DNA of 41,427 bases, taken from assembly GCF_014648515.1 (NCBI RefSeq), contig NZ_BMRG01000001.1, forward strand, positions 652,443 to 693,869, written 5' to 3'. Under the pieces are notes generated by a model. That model saw nothing but the letters and a program-made list of their open reading frames with translations, was not told where the DNA came from and made no database searches. Both the position numbers and the translations under genes were made by a program. Of this stretch, positions 16,177 to 24,244 are shown one piece after another; position 1 is the stretch's first letter; each line of letters starts with the position of its first letter. This DNA comes from Saccharothrix coeruleofusca. GTDB lineage: Bacteria > Actinomycetota > Actinomycetes > Mycobacteriales > Pseudonocardiaceae.

Positions 16177-17454
16177 ATGGGCACCACGTGGACGAACTGG
16201 TCACGCACCGCGTCCGCCACCCCGCACCGGGTCGAGCGCCCGACCAGCGCGGAGCAGATCGCCGAAGCGGTGGCCGCGGCGCCCGCCATCCGCCCGCGCG
16301 GCAGCGGCCACTCCTTCACCGGCATCGCCGTCGCCCCCGGCGCGGCGCTGGACCTGGACGCCTGGACCGGCCTGGTCGAGGTCTCCGGCACCCTGGTCAC
16401 GGTCCGCTCCGGCACCACGCTGCGGCAGCTCAACGCCCTGCTCGACGACCTGGGCCTGGCCATGGCCAACCTCGGCGACATCGACGCCCAGACCATCGCC
16501 GGGGCCATCTCCACCGGCACCCACGGCACCGGCGCCGAGTTCGGCGGCCTGGCCACCCAGGTGGCCGCGCTGGAGCTGGTGCTCGCCGACGGCAGCCTGG
16601 TCCGCTGCTCCGCCGACGAGCGGCCCGAGCTGTTCCGCGCCGCCCGCGTCGGCCTCGGCGCGCTCGGCGTGATCAGCACCGTGACGCTGCGCTGCGTGCC
16701 GTCGTTCGTGCTGCACGCCCGCGAGTACCGCGATCGGCTCGACCCGCTGCTGGAGCGGTTCGACCACCTCACCGCAGTGGAGGACCACGTCGAGTTCCAC
16801 TGGTTCCCGCACGGCGACTGGGTGATGGTGAAGCGGAACAACCGGGTCGACGAGCCGCCCGCGCCGATGTCCGACCTGCGCCGCTTCTACGAGTACGAGC
16901 TCATGCAGAACGGCGCGTACGGGCTGGTGTGCGGGCTCGCGCGCGCCGTGCCGCCCGCGAGCAGGGCGCTGAGCTGGATGTGCGGCGCGCTGACCGGCAA
17001 GCGCGTCCACCGGGACGTCTCGCACCGGGTGTTCACCACCCCCCGGCGGGTCCGGTTCGTGGAGACCGAGTACGCCGTCCCGCGCGCCGCCCTGCACGAC
17101 GTGCTGCGCGAGCTGCGCGCGGTGGTGGCGCGGCTGGACCACGGCGTGCTGGTGCCGGTCGAGGTGCGGGTGGCGGCGGGCGACGACATCTGGCTGTCCA
17201 CCGCGTTCGGCCGCGACACCGCCTACGTCGCGGTGCACCAGTTCCTGGGGATGCCCTACCGCCGGTACTTCGACGCCTTCGAGCGCATCGCGGGCGCGGT
17301 CGGCGGGCGTCCGCACTGGGGCAAGATGCACCGCTTGGACGCCGCCGCGCTGCGCGAGCGGTACCCGCGCTTCGACGACTTCCGCCGGGTCCGGGCCGAG
17401 GTCGACCCCGAGGGCAAGTTCGGCAACGCCTACCTGGACCGCGTGCTGGGCTAG
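16177..17454 (+). CDS. FAD-linked sugar-1,4-lactone oxidase (ALO family)
   Basis: A 425-residue flavoprotein. The FAD_binding_4 domain spans about residues 10-150, with RPRGSGHSFTGI at the flavin site and ISTGTHGTG. The C-terminal ALO domain ends with HWGKMHRLDA, the HWGK motif typical of L-gulono-/D-arabinono-1,4-lactone oxidases and dehydrogenases. I chose ATG 16177 (GGAGG four bases upstream); an earlier ATG-like start would overlap the palindrome. It probably oxidises an aldonolactone or alditol in the cytoplasm. It shares the bases CTAG with the stop codon of the convergent next gene. Confidence 0.9.
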   Translation: MGTTWTNWSRTASATPHRVERPTSAEQIAEAVAAAPAIRPRGSGHSFTGIAVAPGAALDLDAWTGLVEVSGTLVTVRSGTTLRQLNALLDDLGLAMANLGDIDAQTIAGAISTGTHGTGAEFGGLATQVAALELVLADGSLVRCSADERPELFRAARVGLGALGVISTVTLRCVPSFVLHAREYRDRLDPLLERFDHLTAVEDHVEFHWFPHGDWVMVKRNNRVDEPPAPMSDLRRFYEYELMQNGAYGLVCGLARAVPPASRALSWMCGALTGKRVHRDVSHRVFTTPRRVRFVETEYAVPRAALHDVLRELRAVVARLDHGVLVPVEVRVAAGDDIWLSTAFGRDTAYVAVHQFLGMPYRRYFDAFERIAGAVGGRPHWGKMHRLDAAALRERYPRFDDFRRVRAEVDPEGKFGNAYLDRVLG

Positions 17455-18083
17455 CCGATCTCCCCGATCGGGGTGTCGCCGCTGATCAGCGAGTACGTGC
17501 GGCGCACCGCGCCGGGCCGGTCCAGCAGCGCCACCACCACGGCGGCCACGTCCGCCCTGGGGACGGCCCCGCTCAGCTCCGACTCTGACAGCTCGACCAG
17601 GCCGGTCGGCTCGTCGTCGGTCAGCCGCCCCGGCCGCAGGATGGTCCAGTCCAGGTCGCGGGCCCGCAGGTCCTCCTCGGCCGCGCCCTTGGCCCGCAGG
17701 TAGGCGTCGAACACCTCGTCGCCCGTGGTGCGGCCGATGCCGGTGCTGCTGATCTGGACGAACCGGCGCACGCCCGCCCGCTGCGCGGCCTCGGCGAACA
17801 GCTGCGCCGCGGCGCGGTCGACGGTGTCCTTGCGGGCCACCCCGCTGCCCGGCCCGGCGCCCGCGGCGAACAGCGCCGCGTCCGCGCCCGCCAGGTGCCC
17901 GGCGACCGAGTCGACCTCCGCCGCCTCCAGGTCGCAGTGCACCGGGGTGCCGCCCGCGGCCCGCACGTCGTCGAAGTGGTCCGGGTTGCGCACCAGCGCG
18001 ACCGCCGCGTCGCCCCTGGCGGCCAGCAGCCGCTGGACGTGCAGAGCGATCTTGCCGTGCCCACCCGCGATGACGATCCTCAT
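17451..18083 (-). CDS. NAD(P)-binding atypical SDR reductase
   Basis: A 210-residue protein of the NAD(P)H-binding/SDR_a5 group. It starts MRIVIAGGHGKIALHVQRLL, a Rossmann loop of GxxGxxA form, with ISSTGIGR and AYLRAKGAAEEDLR later. Similar proteins are annotated as sugar nucleotide epimerase-like or flavin-reductase-like; function is open. It lies 14 bases after the unknown protein gene on the same strand and is probably co-transcribed. Ribosome binding site is weak. Confidence 0.85.
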   Translation of the reverse strand: MRIVIAGGHGKIALHVQRLLAARGDAAVALVRNPDHFDDVRAAGGTPVHCDLEAAEVDSVAGHLAGADAALFAAGAGPGSGVARKDTVDRAAAQLFAEAAQRAGVRRFVQISSTGIGRTTGDEVFDAYLRAKGAAEEDLRARDLDWTILRPGRLTDDEPTGLVELSESELSGAVPRADVAAVVVALLDRPGAVRRTYSLISGDTPIGEIG

Positions 18084-18097
18084 GCGGGAACGGTAGG

Positions 18098-18715
18098 TCA
18101 GACCGCGGTCGCCAGCACCCGCTCGTAGACCAGCTCGTTGACCCAGCGGGTGGTGGCGGTGTCCTCCACCGGCACGGTCTCGTTGCGCCCGGCGACGTCG
18201 GTGGTCAGCTCGCGGTGCTGGTCGGCCAGGAGCACGCTCACCCCGTAGCGGCGCACGCGGGGCAGGCAGTTGGCCAGGTAGTCGTGGGTGAACGCCACGG
18301 ACGTGGGCAGCACCGCGGCGGCGTTGCCGAAGCGGGCGAAGGGCACCGCGGAGGCCAGCGCGGTGCGCCAGTGCCGGGCGACCGCCAGCACGCCGACGAT
18401 GCGGACCGCGGCGGGCGGCACGCGGCCGTCCATCTCCGGCCACACCCATGTGGACACGGTGGCCCGGTCGGGCTCGGGGCCCGCGCCCACGCACACCCGC
18501 TCGGCGTGCGCGTCGGCGAGCAGCTCGGCGACCACGACCACCTTGCGGCCCATCAGGACCATCTCCGGCAGCACCACACCGCGCCAGCCGAGGCGCTCCG
18601 CCGCGGCGGCGGCCAGCTCCTCGACCGGGCCGGGCAGTTCGGGGACCGGAACAGCCGCACCCGACGACACCCGCGAGCCGTCGGCTACCTCGATCCGTGC
18701 TGGTGTGCTGCTCAC
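18098..18715 (-). CDS. Unknown protein
   Basis: A 205-residue protein I cannot assign. It starts at a GTG with GAGGAGG eight bases upstream, which rules out the longer open frame reaching 18916. There is no signal peptide or membrane helix. A mixed alpha/beta pattern is visible (MVLMGRKVVVVAELLADAHA; AVRIVGVLAVARHW; VSVLLADQHREL). It is the first of a two-gene unit with the NAD(P)-binding reductase. Confidence 0.7.
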   Translation of the reverse strand: MSSTPARIEVADGSRVSSGAAVPVPELPGPVEELAAAAAERLGWRGVVLPEMVLMGRKVVVVAELLADAHAERVCVGAGPEPDRATVSTWVWPEMDGRVPPAAVRIVGVLAVARHWRTALASAVPFARFGNAAAVLPTSVAFTHDYLANCLPRVRRYGVSVLLADQHRELTTDVAGRNETVPVEDTATTRWVNELVYERVLATAV

Positions 18716-19273
18716 GCCAAAGCCTCCTCGGGAACCACGGCGGACGCTCCGCCGCGTTTCGACTCGTGCTCCGGGTATAGGCCTACCAGCCGGCCCTCTC
18801 GACTCCGCCGACCTGACACCACCCCTGCGATCGACGGCAACGACCAGTCGGTGACCGGTCGACAACCCCCGAGGGGAGTTCGGCCCGACCATGCTGCCGT
18901 CTGGGTGACACGACACCCCCGTTCACCCCCTCGCCGTGCACTCCCCGTGCCTGGCGGACCCCCCGGAAACCCTCACTCGACCGGGGTGGACGGTCGGGAC
19001 CGACCGTTCATCGACCGCTCACCGCGCCAGAGCAACCGACCAACGAGCCGTGATCTCCTGAGACCTGACCGACACCGCGCCGAGACAAACGGAGACCCAC
19101 AACACCCGTCGGCAGCCGCCACAACATCCCCAACCCCGAGCACCCCGATCGGCTCGCAACCACTCGGGTGACACACATCACGAGAAAATTCCGGGCCGCC
19201 GAACGCGGCCGGGCGGCAGGTGGGCGGGTGCGGCAGGCCCGACCGGGGTCGGGTGTGCGACCTCCGACACAAC
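18716..19273. other. Long gap without a convincing gene
   Basis: 558 bases between the unknown protein gene and the tRNA-Leu terminator. Open frames here have no ribosome binding sites and poor composition. Seen in it: a 7-base hairpin CGGCGGA/TCCGCCG at 18738-18754 just before the downstream gene's ribosome binding site, and the CRP-like site at 19168-19181. An untranslated leader or a small RNA is possible but not shown. Confidence 0.5.
19168..19181 (-). promoter_or_regulatory. CRP/FNR-type site (GTGA-N6-TCAC)
   Basis: On the minus strand this reads GTGATGTGTGTCAC, with both half-sites of the actinobacterial CRP/GlxR consensus core perfect; the outer bases differ (C instead of T and A). 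It sits beside an AAAATT stretch, rare in this DNA, about 450 bases upstream of the unknown protein gene. Confidence 0.4.
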
Positions 19274-19313
19274 AACGAAGAACCCCCGTCCGGAGGGACG
19301 GGGGTTCTTCGTT
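19274..19313 (-). terminator. Terminator of tRNA-Leu
   Basis: Perfect 18-base arms (19274-19291 and 19296-19313) with a GGAG loop, starting seven bases after the tRNA 3' end. Confidence 0.85.
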
Positions 19314-19319
19314 ATTCGG

Positions 19320-19402
19320 TGGGCGAGGGGGGAGTTGAACCCCCACGTCCTTTCGGACACACGGACCTGAACCGTGCGCGTCTGCCATTCCGCCACTCGC
19401 CC
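19320..19402 (-). tRNA. tRNA-Leu (CAG anticodon)
   Basis: On the minus strand a 7-base acceptor stem GGGCGAG/CTCGCCC with discriminator A, an anticodon stem CACGG/CCGTG around TTCAGGT (CAG at 19367-19369), a class II long variable arm (GTCCGAAAGGAC) and a T arm GGGGG-TTCAACT-CCCCC. CCA is not fully encoded. Its place before fhaA matches the leuT position near the origin in other Actinobacteria. Confidence 0.97.
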
Positions 19403-19417
19403 GGAGCGACGAGAAGA

Positions 19418-19448
19418 ACCCTAGCACGATCATCCGCGCGATTGCCAA
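19418..19448 (-). promoter_or_regulatory. Probable tRNA-Leu promoter
   Basis: Reading the minus strand, TTGGCA (19448-19443) and TAGGGT (19423-19418) stand 19 bases apart and the second box ends 15 bases before the mature tRNA. Spacing is slightly long for a housekeeping sigma factor. Confidence 0.45.
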
Positions 19449-19517
19449 TTGGGCCGTGTACCGGCACGTCACCCCGGATACGATCGGGTCAGAAGTCGAC
19501 CGAGTCGGAGGGTTGCC

Positions 19518-20855
19518 GTGGGCCTCGTACAGCGCTTCGAGCGCCGTCTCGAAGGCATAGTCGGGAACACCTTCGCCCGCGTGTTCGGCGGGAACGTCGT
19601 CCCGCAGGAAGTGGCGCAGGCGCTGCAGCGGGAGGCGGAGGGCAACATCCGCGAGTTGGCGGGTGGCAGGCTGCTCGCACCGAACCACTACCAGGTCCTG
19701 CTGGGACCCCAGGACCACGATCGGCTTGCCGGTGACGGGCAGGATGAACTACGCATCACCCAGCTACTGGGGGACTCCATCCGGGAGCACCTCGAGGAGA
19801 GCGGATGGGATACCTATGGTGACGTCGTAGTCTCCCTGGAGCGCTCCGACGCGCTGCACACCGGACAGTTCCGAACCAGCTCGTCCGTCGACCCCGACGT
19901 GAAAGTTGCCAGCCGACGGTCAGCACCACCTCGCACTGCAGGAGACGGATCGATGAGCCAGCCTCCCGGCTACGGACAAGGACAGGGCCAGCCCGGCTAC
20001 GACCCCTATGCGCAGGGCGGCTACGGCCAGCAGCAGGGCTACGACCAGGGTTACGGCCAGCAGCCCGGCTACGACCAGCAGGGTTACGGCGGCCAGCAGC
20101 CCGGCGGCTACGGCCAGCCCGGCTACGACCAGGGCTACGGCGGCCAGCAGCCCGGCTACGACCAGGGCTACGGCCAGCAGCCCCAGGGCTACGACCAGGG
20201 CTACGGCGGCCAGCAGCCCGGCTACGACCAGGGCTACGGCCAGCAGCCCCAGGGCTACGACCAGGGTTACGGCGGCCAGCAGCCCGGTTACGGCCAGCCC
20301 GGCTACGACCAGGGCTACGGCGGCCAGCAGCCCGGCTACGACCAGGGCTACGGCCAGCAGCCCCAGGGCTACGACCAGGGCTACGGCGGCCAGCAGCCCG
20401 GCTACGACCAGGGCTACGGCCAGCAGCCCCAGGGCTACGACCAGGGCTACGGCGGCCAGCAGCCCGGCTACGACCAGGGCTACGGCCAGCCGGGCTACGG
20501 GCAGCCGGGCTACGCCGACCCGGCCCAGGGCTACGCGCCGCCCGCGGTGCAGTCCGGTCCCCGCCAGCTCAACGCGACGCTGCACCTGGACGACGGCTCC
20601 AACCGCACCTACAACCTCAAGCAGGGCGGCAACGTGGTCGGCCGCGGCCAGGAGGCGGACTTCCGGCTGCCCGACACCGGCGTCTCCAGGAGGCACCTGG
20701 AGATCACCTGGGACGGGCACAGTGCCATGCTCGCTGATCTCGGTTCGACCAACGGCACCACGGTGAACGGCACTCCAGTGCAGACTTGGCAGCTCGCGGA
20801 AGGCGACGTCGTCCGCATCGGCCACTCCTCGCTGGTCTTCCGCACACAGGGCTGA
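19518..20855 (+). CDS. fhaA: FHA-domain protein FhaA
   Basis: A 445-residue cytoplasmic protein. Residues 1-125 are the conserved N-terminal FhaA domain (DUF3662; [20 protein letters not shown]), about 146-342 a repeat tract made almost only of Gly, Tyr, Gln, Pro and Asp, and about 355-445 the FHA domain with [14 protein letters not shown] and GSTNGT phosphothreonine-binding loops. In mycobacteria FhaA is a substrate of the Pkn kinases and binds phosphorylated MviN (MurJ) to control wall synthesis. The GTG start follows GGAGGG. First gene of the fhaA-pknB operon. An internal ATG at 19953 also has a good ribosome binding site. Confidence 0.95.
   Translation: MGLVQRFERRLEGIVGNTFARVFGGNVVPQEVAQALQREAEGNIRELAGGRLLAPNHYQVLLGPQDHDRLAGDGQDELRITQLLGDSIREHLEESGWDTYGDVVVSLERSDALHTGQFRTSSSVDPDVKVASRRSAPPRTAGDGSMSQPPGYGQGQGQPGYDPYAQGGYGQQQGYDQGYGQQPGYDQQGYGGQQPGGYGQPGYDQGYGGQQPGYDQGYGQQPQGYDQGYGGQQPGYDQGYGQQPQGYDQGYGGQQPGYGQPGYDQGYGGQQPGYDQGYGQQPQGYDQGYGGQQPGYDQGYGQQPQGYDQGYGGQQPGYDQGYGQPGYGQPGYADPAQGYAPPAVQSGPRQLNATLHLDDGSNRTYNLKQGGNVVGRGQEADFRLPDTGVSRRHLEITWDGHSAMLADLGSTNGTTVNGTPVQTWQLAEGDVVRIGHSSLVFRTQG
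19953..20540 (+). repeat. Repeats encoding the Tyr/Gly/Gln tract of FhaA
   Basis: DNA repeats built on a 66-base (22-residue) unit, protein pattern [20 protein letters not shown] plus PQ, present about four to five times with shorter derivatives before and after. About 35 tyrosines fall in under 200 residues. The near-identical DNA copies imply recent expansion or gene conversion and are a likely site of length variation between strains. Confidence 0.9.
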
Positions 20856-20906
20856 GGTCGAGACGGCGTGGCGTGACGGCACTCAAGTCAGGAGCGGTTA
20901 CAACCG

Positions 20907-21368
20907 GTGCCAGAGCTGGTGATGCAGCTGACCAGAGCGGGTTTCCTCATCCTGCTCTGGTTGTTCGTGTTGGCTGCGCTTCGAGTCGTCCGCTCGGACC
21001 TCTACGCGGCGTCGGGACTGCGCGTCCCGACACCGAGCTTCCGCAGAGGTGCGGGCAAGGCCGCCAAGGGCGGCAGAGCTCCCCGGCAACTCGTCGTCAC
21101 GCACGGTGCGCTGGCAGGCACGCGCATCACGCTTGACGGCAAGCCGATCCTCATCGGCCGCGCGGACGACTCCACGCTCGTGCTGGACGACGACTTCGCG
21201 TCGACCAGGCACGCGCGGCTGTCCATGCGCGGGTCCGACTGGTACGTGGAAGACCTCGGCTCCACGAACGGCACGTACCTCGACCGGGCGAAAGTCACGG
21301 CCCCCCTCCGGGTCCCGCTCGGCTCCCCGATCCGAATCGGCAAAACGGTGATCGAGCTGCGCTCATGA
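20907..21368 (+). CDS. fhaB: FHA-domain membrane protein FhaB (FipA)
   Basis: A 153-residue protein: one membrane helix (about 8-26, LTRAGFLILLWLFVLAALRV), a basic linker (RRGAGKAAKGGRAPR), and an FHA domain (about 75-150) with IGRADDS, STRHARL and LGSTNGTYL. In mycobacteria this is FipA, which links PknA signalling to FtsZ/FtsQ at the septum. GTG start with AGGAGCGG about 9 bases upstream. Its stop overlaps the pstP start as ATGA. Confidence 0.95.
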   Translation: MPELVMQLTRAGFLILLWLFVLAALRVVRSDLYAASGLRVPTPSFRRGAGKAAKGGRAPRQLVVTHGALAGTRITLDGKPILIGRADDSTLVLDDDFASTRHARLSMRGSDWYVEDLGSTNGTYLDRAKVTAPLRVPLGSPIRIGKTVIELRS

Positions 21369-22777
21369 CCCTCGTCCTTCGATACGCGGCCCGCAGCGAC
21401 CGGGGCCTGGTCCGCTCGAACAACCAGGACTCCGTGTACGCGGGTCCTCGACTGCTCGCGCTCGCCGACGGCATGGGCGGCCACGCCGCGGGCGAGGTGG
21501 CCAGCAAGGTCGTCATCGCCGCGCTCGCCCCGCTCGACGACGACGAGCCCGGCGACGACCTGCTCGGCCAGCTGCGCGAGGCGGTGATCGCGGGCAACGG
21601 CGCGATCTCCGAGCTCGTGCAGAGCGACCCCGACCTGGACGGCATGGGCACCACGCTCACCGCCGTGCTGTTCGCGGGCAGCAGGCTGGGCCTGGTGCAC
21701 ATCGGCGACTCGCGCGCCTACATGCTGCGCAACGGCACGTTCACGCAGATCACGCACGACGACACGTTCGTGCAGTCGCTGATCGACGAAGGCCGCATCA
21801 CCGAGGAGGAGGCGGCCACGCACCCGCAGCGCTCGCTGCTGCTGCGCGCGCTGACCGGCCACGAGGTGGAGCCGCGGCTGATGGTCCGGGAGGCCCGGCC
21901 CGGCGACCGGTACCTGCTGTGCTCGGACGGCCTGTCCGGCGTGGTCAGCCAGGAGACGCTGGAAGAGGCCATCCGCATCCCCGACCCGCAGGCGTGCGCG
22001 GACCGGATGATCGAGCTGGCGCTCAAGGGCGGCGGCCCGGACAACGTCACGGTCGTGGTCGCCGACGTGGTCGACATCGACTTCGGCGAGGACGCGCCGA
22101 TAGTGGGCGGCGCCGCCGGAGACGGCAGCGAAGACCCGCCACCCCCCGACTCGCCCGCCTCGCGGGCGAGTTCCATCACCGGGCCCCGACCGGCGCCGCC
22201 GAGGGTCGAGCCGCCGCCGCCCGCCCCCGCGCCCAAGCGCCGGAGCAAGCTCAAGGCGCTGGGCCTGGTGGTGTTCCTGCTGCTGGTGCTGGCCGCCGCG
22301 GGCCTGGGCACCCGGTGGTACGTGCTGCGCCAGTACTACGTCGGGGCCACCGAGGACGGCCAGGTGTCGATCTTCCGCGGGGTCACCGGCAGCGTGCTCG
22401 GCTTCGAGCTGCACCGCGTGGTGGAGGGCTCCTGCCCGCCCGGCGCGCAGGCGTGCGAGCCGATCACCATCAACGACCTGAAGGTCTCCACCAGGGACGT
22501 GGTGCGCAACGGCATCACCAACGTGGACGGCCTGGAGGGCGCGCGCGAGGCCATCCGCAGGCTGCGCACCGAGCAGACGCTGCCGCTGTGCTCGGAGCAG
22601 ACCGCCACGCCGACCTCCGAGACGACGACCACCACCACGACCACCACCACGGGCACGCCCAACCCGGACCCGTCGGCGTCCTCGTCGGCGCCGACCACCA
22701 CGTCCACCACCACCGAGGGGACGCCGCTCCCCACGCTGGTGCCGGAGCCGGGCACCAACTGCCGGAAGGGTCAGTAG
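21365..22777 (+). CDS. pstP: PP2C-type Ser/Thr protein phosphatase PstP
   Basis: A 470-residue membrane phosphatase that reverses PknA/PknB phosphorylation. The cytoplasmic PP2C domain (about 5-240) shows SNNQDS, ADGMGGHAAGE, GDSR, CSDGLSG and GGPDN metal-binding motifs. A Pro-rich juxtamembrane segment precedes a single membrane helix (about 296-316), then an extracellular domain containing four cysteines and ending in a Thr-rich tail with a run of ten Thr. Coupled by ATGA to fhaB and three bases before rodA. Confidence 0.96.
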   Translation: MTLVLRYAARSDRGLVRSNNQDSVYAGPRLLALADGMGGHAAGEVASKVVIAALAPLDDDEPGDDLLGQLREAVIAGNGAISELVQSDPDLDGMGTTLTAVLFAGSRLGLVHIGDSRAYMLRNGTFTQITHDDTFVQSLIDEGRITEEEAATHPQRSLLLRALTGHEVEPRLMVREARPGDRYLLCSDGLSGVVSQETLEEAIRIPDPQACADRMIELALKGGGPDNVTVVVADVVDIDFGEDAPIVGGAAGDGSEDPPPPDSPASRASSITGPRPAPPRVEPPPPAPAPKRRSKLKALGLVVFLLLVLAAAGLGTRWYVLRQYYVGATEDGQVSIFRGVTGSVLGFELHRVVEGSCPPGAQACEPITINDLKVSTRDVVRNGITNVDGLEGAREAIRRLRTEQTLPLCSEQTATPTSETTTTTTTTTTGTPNPDPSASSSAPTTTSTTTEGTPLPTLVPEPGTNCRKGQ

Positions 22778-22780
22778 TCG

Positions 22781-24244
22781 ATGGGTTCGCCGGTACCCGG
22801 CGCGGAAGGCACCCCTGTCTCCCCGGCGAGCAGCACCTCGCCGGGCCTGCGTCCGCCCACCAAGCGGAGCACCGAGCTGTTCATGCTCGCGTTCTCCGCG
22901 GTGCTGGTGACGCTCGCGCTGATCCTGGTCGAGGCCAACCAGGAGAAGGAGCTGAGCCTGCGCATCGTCTGGTACGGCCTGGCCTACCTGGCGCTGCTGT
23001 CGATCACGCACCTGGCGGTGCGCGCCTGGGCCCCGTACGCGGACCCGGTGATGCTGCCGTGCGTGGCGCTGCTCAACGGACTGGGGCTGGTGGTCATCCA
23101 CCGCATCGACCTGGCCATGGAGGGCGTGGTGATGCCGGACGGCAGCGTCTGGTCGCCCGCCGCGCCCAAGCAGGTGCTGTGGACCGCGATCGCGCTGGTG
23201 CTGTTCATCGTGGCGCTCAAGGTGCTGTCCGACCACCGCACGCTGGCCCGCTACGGCTACACCTCCGGGCTGCTGGGCCTGGTGGCGCTGATGCTGCCCG
23301 GCGTGCTGCCCAGCTTCATCGCGCCGCCGATCAACGGCGCGAAGATCTGGCTGAACTTCGGCGCGTTCTCCATCCAGCCCGGTGAGTTCGCCAAGATCCT
23401 GCTGATGGTGTTCTTCGCGGCCTTCCTGGTCTCCAAGCGCGACCTGTTCACCACCGCGGGCCGCCGGGTGCTGGGGCTGGACCTGCCGCGCGCCCGCGAC
23501 CTGGGCCCGCTGATCGCCGCGTGGGCCGTCGGCGTGAGCATCATGGTGCTGCAGCGCGACCTGGGCAGCTCGCTGCTGTTCTTCGGCATCGTGCTGGTGC
23601 TGCTGTACGTGGCCACCGAGCGCGCCGCGTGGGTGGTGCTGGGCGTGGGCATGTTCTGCGCGGGCGCGGTGGTGGCGTGGCGGCTGTTCGGCCACGTGCA
23701 GATCCGCGTGCAGAACTGGCTGGACCCGTTCGCCGACCCGGACGACGCCGGCTACCAGATCCTGCAGTCGCTGTTCGGCCTGGGCACCGGCGGCCTGTTC
23801 GGCGCGGGCCTGGGCAGCGGGCGGCCGGACGAGATCCCCGAGGCCAACACCGACTTCATCACCGCCGTGATCGGCGAGGAGCTGGGCTTCGTCGGGCTGG
23901 CCGCGGTGCTGCTGATCTACGCCGTGTTCGCGCTGCGCGGCCTGCGCAACGCGCTGGCGGTGCGCGACACGTTCGGCAAGCTGCTCGGCGGCGGCCTGGC
24001 GTTCGCGCTGTGCTTCCAGGTGTTCATCGTCGTCGGCGGGGTGACCAAGTTGATCCCGATGACCGGCATCACGGCCCCGTTCCTGTCCTACGGCGGCTCG
24101 TCGCTGCTGGCCAACTACATCCTGGTCGCGCTGCTGCTGCGGATCTCCGACGCGGCGCGGGCGCCCAAGTCCGCGCCCAAGCCGCGGCCCCAGCAGCCCG
24201 CGATCGCCGACCAGTTCACTGTGATGGTGGAGCGCCCGAAATGA
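22781..24244 (+). CDS. rodA: SEDS peptidoglycan polymerase RodA/FtsW
   Basis: A 487-residue protein of the shape, elongation, division and sporulation family with about twelve membrane helices. It polymerises lipid II into glycan strands together with its class B partner. Family marks include LNFGAFSIQPGEFAKI, QRDLGSSLLFFG and the region TDFITAVIGEELGFVG, with FLSYGGSSLL near the C-terminus. The Asp of the W/NWLDPFADP segment lies in the large extracellular loop. Stop overlaps pbpA as ATGA, fitting a RodA-PbpA enzyme pair. Confidence 0.95.
   Translation: MGSPVPGAEGTPVSPASSTSPGLRPPTKRSTELFMLAFSAVLVTLALILVEANQEKELSLRIVWYGLAYLALLSITHLAVRAWAPYADPVMLPCVALLNGLGLVVIHRIDLAMEGVVMPDGSVWSPAAPKQVLWTAIALVLFIVALKVLSDHRTLARYGYTSGLLGLVALMLPGVLPSFIAPPINGAKIWLNFGAFSIQPGEFAKILLMVFFAAFLVSKRDLFTTAGRRVLGLDLPRARDLGPLIAAWAVGVSIMVLQRDLGSSLLFFGIVLVLLYVATERAAWVVLGVGMFCAGAVVAWRLFGHVQIRVQNWLDPFADPDDAGYQILQSLFGLGTGGLFGAGLGSGRPDEIPEANTDFITAVIGEELGFVGLAAVLLIYAVFALRGLRNALAVRDTFGKLLGGGLAFALCFQVFIVVGGVTKLIPMTGITAPFLSYGGSSLLANYILVALLLRISDAARAPKSAPKPRPQQPAIADQFTVMVERPK

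Noticed and set aside
9482-18083. Secondary-metabolite gene cluster
   Set aside because: Two SDRs, an MFS, a glucosidase and TetR genes are present, but there is no synthase, NRPS, terpene or RiPP core; they form separate small units.
18215-19171. Open frames in the 18.7-19.2 kb gap
   Set aside because: They lack ribosome binding sites, overlap the known gene or tRNA terminator, and have no recognisable protein pattern.
19967-20530. Regular repeats that could look like a CRISPR array
   Set aside because: The repeats keep one reading frame inside fhaA, there are no unique spacers, and no cas genes are present.
21002-23695. 897-residue open frame opposite fhaB-pstP-rodA
   Set aside because: His/Gln/Arg-rich shadow, no motif, opposite to three confirmed genes.
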